26,784 nt of DNA, taken from Burkholderiales bacterium (GTDB lineage Bacteria; Pseudomonadota; Gammaproteobacteria; Burkholderiales; Casimicrobiaceae). The position numbers and the translations under genes were made by a program. Positions within the stretch are counted from its first letter, which is position 1; each line of letters starts with the position of its first letter. The notes beneath the pieces are model-generated. The model was not told where the DNA came from and did not search any database. It worked only from the letters and a program-made list of their open reading frames with translations. The stretch lies in assembly GCA_025354075.1 (NCBI GenBank), contig JANXNO010000150.1, positions 1-26,784 on the forward strand, in the 5' to 3' direction. This document shows, one piece after another, positions 14,883-22,924 of the stretch.

Positions 14883-16014
14883 CCTTCACCAGACTACGCT
14901 CACGGAACTCGCCAATCATCGGCTGCCGCCGGTATTGCGCGTCCTTCAACGTCAGTCGACCAATCGCGCCATCAAACGACGCTGGCAGGTCGTCGCGCCC
15001 CGCCGTGATGACCAGTCGCGCTGCGTCCAATCCCAGCGCATAGAGTCGGGCGAGCGTAGGCGATGGCAGCTCCCCCGGGACGGTGTACGGCGCAAACTCT
15101 GCGCGTTCGCCGTCGATGACCCAGGGCGCGTCGGCGATACGTACGCCCGTCCAGTCGGCGGTGCGCTCCAGCGCGGACTCATAGCTGGCACTGGTCACAT
15201 AAATGGCCATGCCACGAAGATACGGTCGCAGTTCAGCCAGTGCGCTGCCGCCGCCGGCAAATAGCACGCAGTCCACATTGTCACGCCGCCAGCCGTCCGC
15301 GCTGCGCCGCCACGAATCCCGCGACCCCAGCGCCTTTTGAGCTAGCGGCGTGGCAATGCCACGGTCCCGCCAGAAGCCGAGAATCGAGATGGTGACCCGG
15401 TTGGCCAGCGCGCCGCTGGCTTCGACCAGCACCGGATAGCGGCAGGCGTCCTCCACCGCCTGCTGGGCGATCGCTTCGCCTTCCGCTTCAAGATCAGGTG
15501 CCAGCACCGTCATTGAGGGGGGTGGCCGCGTACCGAGCGGTGACAGTAGGAGGGTAGGCCGCAGCACTGGCAAGGTGGCTGAGGCGAGGGTGGTGACGTC
15601 GCTGCGACCCAGCGGACCGACGACCCAGTCCACCTTGTCATCCACGCAGCGCGTGTAAGCGGCGACCACGCCGGACGTGCCGTCAGCGCCGCCATAGCTG
15701 CATTCGCGCACACTAACGTCTGATTTGCGCGTTGCAAACGCGGCGTTGGCGCCCTCGCGGACGCTCACCGCAGCCCGCCGCAGCATGGTGTTGTCGAGCG
15801 GCAACAGCAGCACTACGTTCAATGCGGGCTTTGTGTTCTGTGGGTCGACGTCTGCTTGCGCTAAAGTGGGAGGCTTGGTCGCGGTTTGCGCGATCAACGG
15901 GGCGGACGCGCCGGGCATGTGGGTTGAAGGTGCCTGCGCGGGTGCCGGCACCGGCAGCAGGGCGCAGGCCACGATGCTGACCGCAGCCCAACCTGTACGA
16001 ATGAGTCGATTCAT
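14872..16014 (-). CDS. lpoA: penicillin-binding protein activator LpoA (short form)
   Basis: A 380-aa protein with a signal peptide ([17 protein letters not shown]) and a periplasmic-binding-protein-like fold ([23 protein letters not shown], then [12 protein letters not shown]). E. coli LpoA is 678 aa, with an N-terminal TPR-like domain before this fold. Here only the C-terminal domain, which activates PBP1a, is present. IVAC fits a lipobox (C17), but a simple signal-peptide cut after APAQA is also possible. The frame continues upstream to 16908 through rsmI and is not real there. An in-frame ATG at 16035 ([11 protein letters not shown]) is the alternative start. The gene overlaps yraN and diverges from rsmI with 46 bp between starts. 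Confidence 0.87.
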   Translation of the reverse strand: MNRLIRTGWAAVSIVACALLPVPAPAQAPSTHMPGASAPLIAQTATKPPTLAQADVDPQNTKPALNVVLLLPLDNTMLRRAAVSVREGANAAFATRKSDVSVRECSYGGADGTSGVVAAYTRCVDDKVDWVVGPLGRSDVTTLASATLPVLRPTLLLSPLGTRPPPSMTVLAPDLEAEGEAIAQQAVEDACRYPVLVEASGALANRVTISILGFWRDRGIATPLAQKALGSRDSWRRSADGWRRDNVDCVLFAGGGSALAELRPYLRGMAIYVTSASYESALERTADWTGVRIADAPWVIDGERAEFAPYTVPGELPSPTLARLYALGLDAARLVITAGRDDLPASFDGAIGRLTLKDAQYRRQPMIGEFRERSLVKVGP

Positions 16015-16060
16015 TTTCCATTGCGATGGAACCATAAGCTTCAAGGTCAGCACAGCGCAC

Positions 16061-16915
16061 ATGTCCGAACAAAAAAAGATTTCACCGGGATTGTATGTAG
16101 TGGCCACGCCGCTGGGGAACCTGAGCGACATCACCGTGCGCGCGCTGGCTACCCTCAAGTCGGTTGACTGCATTGCCTGCGAGGATACGCGGGTGACGCG
16201 TGACCTGCTCCGTTTTCTCGAAATTGTGCCACCCACGTTGGTGTCGGTGCGCGAGCACAACGAACGCGCCGCCGCGGACGCGGTGATCGCGCGGATCGCC
16301 GGGGGTGAGGCGGTGGCGTACGCCAGCGATGCGGGAACGCCTGCCATCAGCGACCCCGGCGCACGACTGGTAGCCGCTGTTCGTTCAGCGGGCTTTCCGA
16401 TAATTCCGATCCCCGGTGTCAGCGCGGTAACCGCCGCGCTGTCGGTCGCCGGACTTGAGTCGACCGCGTTCACGTTTCTCGGATTTGCACCGGTGACAGC
16501 GGGCGAAATCGCTGAATTTGTCGCGACCATGAGCACGCGCACCGAAACTAGCGTCTGCTTCGAGTCACCGCACCGCATCGAGAAATTGTTGCTGGCACTG
16601 GGGACGGGCTTGCCCGTGGATCGCCGTGTGGTGATAGCGCGCGAGCTGACCAAAAAATTCGAGACCATCACGGCGCTCAATGCGGGCGACATCGCTGGGT
16701 GGATTCCGCTGCACGCCGACAAAATGCGCGGCGAATTCGTGATCGCCGTCGCCGGGGCGGCGCAGGCCACGCGCGCCTCCACGTTTGAAGCGCGCTCAGT
16801 GCTCAAGGCGCTGTTGCAAGAGTTGCCGCCCGCCAAGGCGGCGAAGCTCGCGGCAAAGATCACGGGTGAATCACGCGACGCGCTGTACGCTCTGGCGGAA
16901 TCGCTCAAGGCTTAG
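16061..16915 (+). CDS. rsmI: 16S rRNA (cytidine-1402-2'-O)-methyltransferase
   Basis: A 284-aa SAM-dependent enzyme that adds the 2'-O methyl group at C1402 in the decoding centre of 16S rRNA. Conserved blocks are LYVVATPLGNLSDIT (11-25), ACEDTRVT (39-46), VSVREHNE (61-68), YASDAGTPAISDPG (87-100) and IPGVSAVTAALSVAG. The later ESPHRI and ARELTKKFE segments are also diagnostic. The frame continues upstream through the opposite-strand lpoA, but homology begins at MSEQKKISPG, so the ATG at 16061 is used. No strong ribosome site is visible. It diverges from lpoA, as yraL (rsmI) does in E. coli. Confidence 0.94.
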   Translation: MSEQKKISPGLYVVATPLGNLSDITVRALATLKSVDCIACEDTRVTRDLLRFLEIVPPTLVSVREHNERAAADAVIARIAGGEAVAYASDAGTPAISDPGARLVAAVRSAGFPIIPIPGVSAVTAALSVAGLESTAFTFLGFAPVTAGEIAEFVATMSTRTETSVCFESPHRIEKLLLALGTGLPVDRRVVIARELTKKFETITALNAGDIAGWIPLHADKMRGEFVIAVAGAAQATRASTFEARSVLKALLQELPPAKAAKLAAKITGESRDALYALAESLKA

Positions 16916-17364
16916 TGCTCGATTGGCCGCCGCAGCGCAAAGCACGCACCGTCTGCCAGCATGATGCTGATGCGCGCGATCATCGGACTTTTTTGACATG
17001 GCTGCGACCGTCGGCGCTGTTGCCCGCGCGCCGTCGCGCACGACCTGTAAACGAGCCGGGCAAACTTGCGCGTCCCCAAGCCGACGTTTGCCTTGCCGTC
17101 ATGCCGTGCGTCGGAGCGCAGAATCCGTGCCGCATACCGCTGCGACCCGTCGGCGCGTTGCCGCCGGTTCTAGGCCCGAAGCGAAGCGCGCGAACCTCGC
17201 TAAAGTTGATGCATCTTTCTGTTAAGACGCCCATCAAATTTAAGCATAAGTGCTATTTTTATAAAAAGTCGACTTTATCAATAATTGGCATGCTAGCCTT
17301 TTTTAAATATAGCTTTTTGAAGAAAGTTACTAGACAATTTGCTCGGCCCGATACAATCATTCGA
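16916..17364. other. 449-bp non-coding region before mlaF
   Basis: No gene is supported here. The first 300 bp are GC-rich and include an imperfect direct repeat beginning GCTGCGACC at 17001-17024 and 17139-17162 (24 nt each, two one-base indels). From about 17215 the DNA becomes strongly AT-rich and holds a 12-bp palindrome AAAGTCGACTTT (17265-17276) and a candidate promoter for mlaF. No RNase P RNA signature, tRNA or riboswitch was recognised. It could hide a small RNA, but nothing seen requires this. Confidence 0.5.
17331..17357 (+). promoter_or_regulatory. candidate mlaF promoter, possibly giving a leaderless mRNA
   Basis: TACAAT (17352-17357) is a good -10 box, with TAGACA (17331-17336) as a weak -35 at 15-bp spacing. 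A start about 7 nt after the -10 box would fall on or next to the mlaF ATG at 17365, and no ribosome site precedes that ATG. Confidence 0.4.
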
Positions 17365-18204
17365 ATGTCTTCGGCTGCTGATTTTTCTTCCCCCGCCACT
17401 GCGCCCTCCCACTGCGAACCGCTCGTCGAATTAAAAGACGTGAGCTTCGGTTACACGCGCACGCGCAAAATTTTGTCTGGCGTCACGCTGACCGTGCCCA
17501 AAGGCAAGCTGGTGGCTGTAATGGGCGGTTCTGGTTGTGGCAAAACGACCATTTTGCGACTGCTGTGCGGCCAACATCGCGCCAGCAGCGGCGAGGTGCT
17601 GGTCGGAGGGCAATCAGTCGCTACGATGGATCGCGAACAGATGTTTGCGCATCGTCGGAGACTCGGGATGTTGTTTCAGTTCGGCGCGTTGTTTACCGAC
17701 CTGTCGGTGTTCGACAACATCGCGTTTCCGATGCGCGAACACACGGATCTGCCCGAAGAGGTCATCCATGATCTGGTGCTGATGAAACTCAATGCAGTGG
17801 GCCTGCGCGGCGCGGCGCGGCTGAAGCCAAGCGAGTTGTCCGGCGGCATGGCGCGGCGCGTGGCACTTGCCCGAACCATTGCGCTTGACCCGCAACTGGC
17901 GCTGTACGACGAACCTTTCGCAGGGCTTGATCCGATCTCGCTATCGGTCGTAGGCCAGCTTATCCGCAAGCTCAATGACGCGTTGGGCATGACCTCCGTT
18001 CTGGTCACGCACGACATCGCCGAATCGATGAAGATCGTTGACTACATCTACTTTATTTCCGACGGCCGCGTCGTCGCGCACGGCGACGTGCCGAGCATCA
18101 GGGCCAGCAAAGATCCGTTCGTGCGCCAATTCGTTGACGGCGAACCCGACGGTCCAGTGCGCTTTCACTACCCAGCAAAAACCCTGGTCGAGGACTTCGC
18201 GTGA
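17365..18204 (+). CDS. mlaF: phospholipid transport ABC ATPase MlaF
   Basis: A 279-aa ATPase of the inner-membrane MlaFEDB complex, which moves phospholipids between the inner and outer membranes. Walker A is GGSGCGKTT (54-62), the ABC signature LSGGM (158-162), Walker B LALYDEP (178-184), and the switch histidine is in LVTHDIAES. The frame could extend 150 codons upstream, but that part is not conserved in character and crosses the non-coding region, so the ATG at 17365 (MSSAADFSSP) is used. An upstream in-frame ATG at 17290 is unlikely because it lies in the AT-rich promoter region. It is first of mlaFEDACB and overlaps mlaE by 4 bp. Confidence 0.94.
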   Translation: MSSAADFSSPATAPSHCEPLVELKDVSFGYTRTRKILSGVTLTVPKGKLVAVMGGSGCGKTTILRLLCGQHRASSGEVLVGGQSVATMDREQMFAHRRRLGMLFQFGALFTDLSVFDNIAFPMREHTDLPEEVIHDLVLMKLNAVGLRGAARLKPSELSGGMARRVALARTIALDPQLALYDEPFAGLDPISLSVVGQLIRKLNDALGMTSVLVTHDIAESMKIVDYIYFISDGRVVAHGDVPSIRASKDPFVRQFVDGEPDGPVRFHYPAKTLVEDFA

Positions 18205-18998
18205 ACGCGCTCATTGAGGTAATCCGCGGAATCGGTGCGTCGGTTATTGGCGGCGTCAGTCGCATCGGTTACGCCACCCGTTTTTTGTTCACCATTCTTG
18301 CGCACAGCGGCACGTCGTTCATGCGTCCGCGATTGGTGGTGCGCGAGGTGTATCAGGCGGGCGTGTTGTCGCTGATCATTGTCTGCATGAGCGGGCTGTT
18401 TGTCGGCATGGTGCTGGCGCTGCAAGGCTATGAAACGCTGTCGCGCTACGGCGCATCGGAATCAATGGGCGTGCTGGTGGCGATGGCGCTGGTGCGTGAG
18501 CTGGGGCCTGTGGTTGCAGGATTGTTGTTCGCGAGCCGTGCGGGCTCCGCGATGACCGCTGAAATCGGACTCATGAAAACCACTGAACAACTGGCCGCGA
18601 TGGAAGTCATGGCCGTTGACCCTATCGCCCGCGTGGTGGCGCCACGGTTTTGGGGGGGGGTGATTTCGTTGCCATTGTTGGCGGTATTATTTTCTACGCT
18701 CGGTGTCTTCGGTGGTTTTCTGGTGGCGGTGAAATTGATCGGCGTAGATAGCGGCGCGTTCTGGAGCCAGATGCAAGCGTCCGTCGACTGGCACTATGGC
18801 GTGCTCAACGGCGTCATCAAGAGCGTTGTGTTTGGCATCGCTGTAAGCTTGATCTCAGTCTTTGAAGGCTACGATGCCGACCCTACCGCCGAGGGTGTTT
18901 CCGCTGCCACTACTCGCACTGTGGTGACCTCCGCGCTGGCCATTCTGGCGCTCGACTTTGTGCTTACCGTCTTCATGTTTAGAGGTGAGATTAACTGA
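18201..18998 (+). CDS. mlaE: phospholipid transport permease MlaE
   Basis: A 265-aa membrane permease with about five or six hydrophobic segments. Family blocks include LVVREVYQAGVLSLIIV, FVGMVLALQGYETLSRYGA, LVRELGPVVAGLLFASRAGSAM (near 103-124), AEIGLMKTTEQLAAMEVM and FEGYDADPTAEGVSAATTR. The start is GTG at 18201 within a 4-bp GTGA overlap with mlaF, preceded by a GAGGA site about 6 nt upstream. A run of nine G residues (18652-18660) encodes part of W151-G152-G153-V154 and is a potential slippage site. It pairs with MlaF, MlaD and MlaB. Confidence 0.95.
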   Translation: MNALIEVIRGIGASVIGGVSRIGYATRFLFTILAHSGTSFMRPRLVVREVYQAGVLSLIIVCMSGLFVGMVLALQGYETLSRYGASESMGVLVAMALVRELGPVVAGLLFASRAGSAMTAEIGLMKTTEQLAAMEVMAVDPIARVVAPRFWGGVISLPLLAVLFSTLGVFGGFLVAVKLIGVDSGAFWSQMQASVDWHYGVLNGVIKSVVFGIAVSLISVFEGYDADPTAEGVSAATTRTVVTSALAILALDFVLTVFMFRGEIN

Positions 18999-18999
18999 T

Positions 19000-19530
19000 A
19001 TGAACAAGAAAATAATTGATCTTTGGGTCGGCGTTTTTGTATTGATCGGCCTGGCCGGCCTCGCATTTCTGGCGCTTAAAGTTGGCAATCTGCTCAGCAC
19101 CACCGAAGAGCGCAACGGCTATGAAATTGAGGCTCGTTTTGACAATATCGGCGCGCTGAAGCCGCGCGCTCCGGTGAAAGCTGCGGGCGTTGTCGTAGGT
19201 CGCGTGGAGTCCATACGTCTTGACGGAAAAACCTACGAAGCGGTTGCGCGTTTGCACATCTTCCAGCAATACAAGTTCTCCAAAGACACCATCGCAGCCG
19301 TGTTCACTTCGGGCCTGCTCGGCGAGCAGTTTGTCGGACTTGAAGGCGGTGGCGACAGCGTTATGCTCAAAGACGAAGATCAAGTCAAGAAGACGCAATC
19401 AGCCGTGCAGATTGAAAAGCTGATCTCGCAATTTTTGTTCAGCAAAGCGTCGGAATCGCCCACGCCCGCTGCGTCGGCAACCCCTGCCGCAGCACCCGCG
19501 CCCACATCTGCCACTGGAGTAAAGCCATGA
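19000..19530 (+). CDS. mlaD: MCE-domain lipid-binding protein MlaD
   Basis: A 176-aa inner-membrane-anchored periplasmic protein. A single N-terminal helix (about 7-28, DLWVGVFVLIGLAGLAFLAL) is followed by one MCE domain (about 38-118), with YEIEARFDNIGALKPRAPVK, then GVVVGRVESIRLD and VFTSGLLGEQFVGLEGG. The last 27 residues are an Ala/Pro/Ser-rich tail. MlaD forms a hexameric ring that passes lipid between MlaC and MlaFE. The upstream frame extension to 18958 overlaps mlaE; the ATG at 19000 follows a GAGGTGA site by about 10 nt. It overlaps mlaA by 4 bp. Confidence 0.95.
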   Translation: MNKKIIDLWVGVFVLIGLAGLAFLALKVGNLLSTTEERNGYEIEARFDNIGALKPRAPVKAAGVVVGRVESIRLDGKTYEAVARLHIFQQYKFSKDTIAAVFTSGLLGEQFVGLEGGGDSVMLKDEDQVKKTQSAVQIEKLISQFLFSKASESPTPAASATPAAAPAPTSATGVKP

Positions 19531-20216
19531 AGTTCGTTGTTGTAATCCTTGCTGGCGTGATGACGCTCTCAGGCTGCGCTTCGTTTCGCACGACTGCGCC
19601 TGGCGACCCGATTGAGCCGATCAATCGGGGTATCTACTCGTTTAATACTACGTTCGATCATTATCTGTTCAGGCCCATTGCCAAGGGCTATGACTTCGTC
19701 GTGCCGGGCCCCATCAAAACTGGCGTGACCAATGTTTTCCAGAATGTCTCCGACGTGCAGTCGCTGGTCAGCGACGCGTTGCAGCTCAAAGGGGCCAAGT
19801 TCGGTGACGATCTGGGTCGTGTGATGCTCAACACCACGTTCGGCATTGGCGGTATTTTCGATCTCGCAACACCAATGGGCATTGAGCGTGGCAATGAAGA
19901 TATCGGGCAAACGCTCGGTTATTGGGGCATCGGCTCAGGGCCGTATCTGGTCGTGCCATTTTTAGGGCCGTCATCGCTACGGGATGCAATCGGGCGCTAC
20001 GGCGACTCGCAAGTCAATCCTTTGTCCTACGTGTCATCCGTGCCGGTGCGGAACTCGTTAACGGGCCTGAGTGTCGTAGATGCACGGGTGGGACTGTTTC
20101 CAGCGGAAGATCTGCTGAATCAAGCCTCGCTCGACAAATACACATTTCTGCGGTCTGCCTATTTGCAGCGCCGACAGAGCCTAGTGCTTGACGGCAAGCG
20201 CCCTAAAGAAGAATAG
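19527..20216 (+). CDS. mlaA: outer-membrane lipoprotein MlaA (VacJ)
   Basis: A 229-aa lipoprotein with lipobox LSGC (lipidated C17). The family blocks are DPIEPINRGIYSFNTTFDHY, RPIAKGYDFVVP, LVSDALQLKGAKFGDDLGRV, LNTTFGIGGIFDLA and GYWGIGSGPYLVVPFLGPSS. MlaA sits in the outer membrane and removes misplaced outer-leaflet phospholipid, passing it to MlaC. In E. coli this gene lies apart from mlaFEDCB; here it is inside the operon, as in many betaproteobacteria. It overlaps mlaD by the ATGA motif and is 7 bp before mlaC. Confidence 0.95.
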   Translation: MKFVVVILAGVMTLSGCASFRTTAPGDPIEPINRGIYSFNTTFDHYLFRPIAKGYDFVVPGPIKTGVTNVFQNVSDVQSLVSDALQLKGAKFGDDLGRVMLNTTFGIGGIFDLATPMGIERGNEDIGQTLGYWGIGSGPYLVVPFLGPSSLRDAIGRYGDSQVNPLSYVSSVPVRNSLTGLSVVDARVGLFPAEDLLNQASLDKYTFLRSAYLQRRQSLVLDGKRPKEE

Positions 20217-20223
20217 TTGAAAG

Positions 20224-20841
20224 ATGAAGTTTATGAAGCGGTTGAAATGGTTTACGGGTCTTTTTGCAGCGGTGATGCTTTCAGCGTTTACCGTCGTCTC
20301 TGCGCACGCGGAAATCGCTCCTGACGCTTTGATCAAAACAGTGGCCACAGATGTCACCACCGTGCTCAAAGCTGATCCGGCGATCTTGAGCAATGCCGCG
20401 AAACTGAAGGAATTGATCGAAAACAAACTAATTCCCAATTTCAGTTTTGCCCGCATGACGCAGTTGGCGATGGGTCGCAACTGGAGTAAGGCCTCTCCTG
20501 ATCAGCAAGCCGCATTGACTAAAGAATTTCAGACGTTACTGGTGCGAACCTACTCTGGCGCGCTCGCGAACTTTCGCAATAACACCATCGACGTTCGCCC
20601 GCTGCGCATGCAGCCTGCCGACGCAGACGTCACGGTCAAGACGGTGATCAACCAACCCAACGGCCAGGGCATTCCAATTGACTATTCGCTGGAAAAGGGC
20701 GCTGACGGAAACTGGAAGGCGTACGACATCGTCGTCGCTGGCGTGAGCCTCGTAACCAACTACCGTGATGAGTTCAACACTGTGATTCGTGATCAGGGCG
20801 TTGATGCGCTGGTCAAGCAATTGCAGGCCAAGAACAAGTAA
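20224..20841 (+). CDS. mlaC: periplasmic phospholipid shuttle MlaC
   Basis: A 205-aa soluble protein of the Tol-Tgg/MlaC family. The signal peptide ends at AHA (residue 29), with a KR-rich start MKFMKRLKWF. The mature part has ELIENKLIPNFSFARMTQLAMGRNW, QQAALTKEFQTLLVRTYSGAL and the later WKAYDIVVAGVSLVTNYRDEF block, all typical. It carries one phospholipid between MlaA and MlaD. It lies directly after mlaA and 2 bp before mlaB, within the operon. Confidence 0.95.
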   Translation: MKFMKRLKWFTGLFAAVMLSAFTVVSAHAEIAPDALIKTVATDVTTVLKADPAILSNAAKLKELIENKLIPNFSFARMTQLAMGRNWSKASPDQQAALTKEFQTLLVRTYSGALANFRNNTIDVRPLRMQPADADVTVKTVINQPNGQGIPIDYSLEKGADGNWKAYDIVVAGVSLVTNYRDEFNTVIRDQGVDALVKQLQAKNK

Positions 20842-20843
20842 GC

Positions 20844-21080
20844 ATGCAGCTCACTGGGGAGATCACCTTTGCCAGCGTCCATAGCGTCTGGGACAATTTT
20901 GCGCCTGCCGCAGCGGGCGATCAACTGATCGACGTGTCCGGGGTAACTCAGGTAGATTCGGCTGGACTCGCGCTGATATCGGCGCTCAAACGTAAGGCTG
21001 GAGCGCAATGCCGAGTCGTCGGTTTGCCCCCAAAACTTGCCACCTTAGCCTCGGCGTACGACGTGGAAGCGCTGTTCTAG
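20844..21080 (+). CDS. mlaB: STAS-domain protein MlaB
   Basis: A 78-aa STAS protein that binds MlaF and stabilises the MlaFEDB complex on the cytoplasmic side. The core motif is IDVSGVTQVDSAGLALI (29-45). The position equivalent to the conserved Ser/Thr in VDxAG is S39. The short length is normal for MlaB. Its ATG lies 2 bp after the mlaC stop. It completes the six mla genes. Confidence 0.93.
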   Translation: MQLTGEITFASVHSVWDNFAPAAAGDQLIDVSGVTQVDSAGLALISALKRKAGAQCRVVGLPPKLATLASAYDVEALF

Positions 21081-21121
21081 CCGGTACTCTAAAATCAGGG
21101 GCTAACTTAAACAGTGCCTCT

Positions 21122-22045
21122 GTGAATCCAGTTTCTGCCAAAGCAGCCGCCGTCAACGTCGACGACATCTGCAAATCCTATCCCAATGTTCGCGCGCTCA
21201 ACCACGTATCTCTTCGTGTTGAGCAGGGCGAATTTTTTGCGTTGCTAGGGCCTAACGGTGCAGGTAAAACCACGTTGATCAGCATCCTCGCAGGCCTCAC
21301 GCGATCTGATAGCGGGCACGCGTCAATCATGGGCTATGACACCGTTAGCGACTATCGCGAGGCACGAAAAAATCTCGGCGTTGTACCGCAGGAGTTGGTC
21401 TACGATCCTTTTTTCAGCGTTCGCGAAACGCTGAGATTTCAGGCGCGCTACTACGGGGTACCCAAAGCGGACGCATGGATCGACGAAATTCTGCACAACC
21501 TCGATTTGACTGGCAAAGCTAACGAGAACATGCGCGCGTTGTCGGGCGGTATGAAACGCCGCGTGCTGGTGGGGCAAGCGCTCGTACACAAGCCACCGGT
21601 GATCGTGCTTGATGAGCCCACCGCAGGCGTGGACGTAGAGCTGCGACAGAACCTGTGGACGTTCATCAAACGATTGAACAGCGAAGGCCACACCATCATT
21701 CTCACTACACACTATCTCGAAGAAGCCGAGGCGCTGTGCAACCGTGTGGCGATGCTCAAGAACGGCGAAATCGTGGCGCTCGACACCACCGCAAATTTGT
21801 TGCGTGGCATGTCGGGCATCACGGTGCAGGTGTCAGCAGACACGATGCCTGTTTCGTGGGCGTCTCGTAGCAGCGCGCAGGCGTCCGGCGCATTCGGATT
21901 TACGTTGTCGGGCTATGCCGAGCTGGAGTCGTTGCTGGCGGCCTTTCGCGAAGCTAACATCGCCATCCGCGAGATGAAACTGGGTGAGGCCGATCTCGAA
22001 CGAGCCTTCCTGAAACTCACGTCACAATCTGCGGCGGCCTCATGA
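21122..22045 (+). CDS. yadG: ABC-2 type transporter ATP-binding protein (YadG family)
   Basis: A 307-aa ATPase with Walker A GPNGAGKTT (43-51), ABC signature LSGGM (140-144) and Walker B IVLDEP (161-166). A Q-loop is in VVPQELVYDPF, and the H-loop in LTTHYLEEAEAL. The C-terminal extension is typical of exporters paired with ABC-2 permeases. The open frame begins at 21008 inside mlaB, but the GTG at 21122 (VNPVSAKAAAVNVDD) is chosen because it starts 41 bp after mlaB and gives the usual family length. A TAAAAT box at 21090-21095 might be a local promoter. The substrate is unknown. It overlaps its permease by 4 bp. Confidence 0.9.
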   Translation: MNPVSAKAAAVNVDDICKSYPNVRALNHVSLRVEQGEFFALLGPNGAGKTTLISILAGLTRSDSGHASIMGYDTVSDYREARKNLGVVPQELVYDPFFSVRETLRFQARYYGVPKADAWIDEILHNLDLTGKANENMRALSGGMKRRVLVGQALVHKPPVIVLDEPTAGVDVELRQNLWTFIKRLNSEGHTIILTTHYLEEAEALCNRVAMLKNGEIVALDTTANLLRGMSGITVQVSADTMPVSWASRSSAQASGAFGFTLSGYAELESLLAAFREANIAIREMKLGEADLERAFLKLTSQSAAAS

Positions 22046-22827
22046 GCACGCCCATCCTTGGCCCCGGCTTTAACGCGCTCTTTTACAAAGAATGCCTGCG
22101 CTTCTGGAAGGTCGCGTTCCAGACTATCGTGGCACCTGTCGTTACGACGCTCTTGTACCTGCTGATTTTTTCGCATGTACTCGAATCCAACGTAAAGGTG
22201 TACGAAGGGCGCGTCAACTACACGTCGTTTCTGATCCCGGGTCTGGTGATGATGGCGGTACTGCAAACCGCATTTGCCAACAGTTCGTCGTCGCTGATTC
22301 AGAGCAAGATGATGCGCAGCATTATTTTCATTCTGTTGCCACCGATTACGTCGCTAGAGATTTTCTGCGCCTATGTGTTCGGTGCGATGGTGCGCGGGCT
22401 CGCAGTGGGGCTTGGCGTGTGGCTGATCACGTTCCCATTTGTAGGTGCCGCCGCAGCCGTTCCACAAAAACCGCTGTGGGTGCTTGCGTTCGCAGCCTGT
22501 GGCAGCGCCATCATGGGCACGCTCGGCTTGATCGCTGGCATCTGGTCAGAAAAATTTGATCATCTCGCCGTGTTTCAAAACTTCATCATCATGCCGCTCA
22601 CCTTCCTGAGTGGTGTGTTTTATTCGATTCATTCGTTGCCCGCGTTCTGGCAGACCTTGTCGCATTTCAATCCTTTTTTCTACATGATCGATGGCTTCCG
22701 TTACGGTTTTTTCGGCATCGCCGATGTCAGCCCGTGGCGCAGTCTCGCCGTCGTGACCTTTTTCGTCATCGCGCTGTCGATCATTGCCATGCGCATGCTG
22801 CAAACCGGCTACAAACTTCGTCAATAG
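22042..22827 (+). CDS. yadH: ABC-2 type transporter permease (YadH family)
   Basis: A 261-aa inner-membrane permease with about six hydrophobic segments. It contains YTSFLIPGLVMMAVLQTAFANSS, the LTFLSGVFYSIHSLPAFW segment and the later FNPFFYMIDGFRYGFFG segment, which are characteristic of ABC-2 permeases such as YadH. The ATG sits in the ATGA overlap with the ATPase gene, so the two are translated together. This pair follows mlaB in several betaproteobacterial genomes, but a functional link to Mla transport has not been shown by the sequence. Confidence 0.93.
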   Translation: MSTPILGPGFNALFYKECLRFWKVAFQTIVAPVVTTLLYLLIFSHVLESNVKVYEGRVNYTSFLIPGLVMMAVLQTAFANSSSSLIQSKMMRSIIFILLPPITSLEIFCAYVFGAMVRGLAVGLGVWLITFPFVGAAAAVPQKPLWVLAFAACGSAIMGTLGLIAGIWSEKFDHLAVFQNFIIMPLTFLSGVFYSIHSLPAFWQTLSHFNPFFYMIDGFRYGFFGIADVSPWRSLAVVTFFVIALSIIAMRMLQTGYKLRQ

Positions 22828-22839
22828 CACTGTTCCTGT

Positions 22840-22900
22840 GGGAGTGGTTCTACTGCGACTGCTGACATTGAATCCAAATTTTCGCGGTGAAACCGCTCCC
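22840..22900. repeat. REP-like inverted pair, diverged relative of the repeat at 9-70
   Basis: Arms 22840-22858 and 22882-22900 (19 nt each) surround a 23-nt spacer. They match at 15 of 19 positions, and three of the four mismatches would be G:U pairs in RNA. The right arm, read as reverse complement, contains GGAGCGGTTTCACCGCGA, matching 15 of 18 positions of the arm core at 9-70. It lies between yadH and ibaG. Confidence 0.7.
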
Positions 22901-22924
22901 TCCAAATACCGCACAGAGACCCGA

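Noticed and set aside
16015..16908. Extension of lpoA upstream to a 678-aa protein, coincidentally the length of E. coli LpoA
   Set aside because: The extra 298 codons are antisense to rsmI and do not resemble the LpoA N-terminal domain. A signal peptide begins at 16014.
16998..17225. 75-aa open frame in the rsmI-mlaF gap
   Set aside because: Arg/Ala-rich composition, no ribosome site, no recognisable family; consistent with random GC-rich sequence.
17205..17240. Flagellar sigma-28-like element starting TAAAGTT
   Set aside because: The matching -10 GCCGATAA-type box is not present at the needed spacing (GTTAAGAC fits poorly).
16916..17364. RNase P RNA gene (rnpB), which often follows rsmI in betaproteobacteria
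   Set aside because: The conserved GAGGAAAGTCCGG block and its reverse complement are absent from this region.
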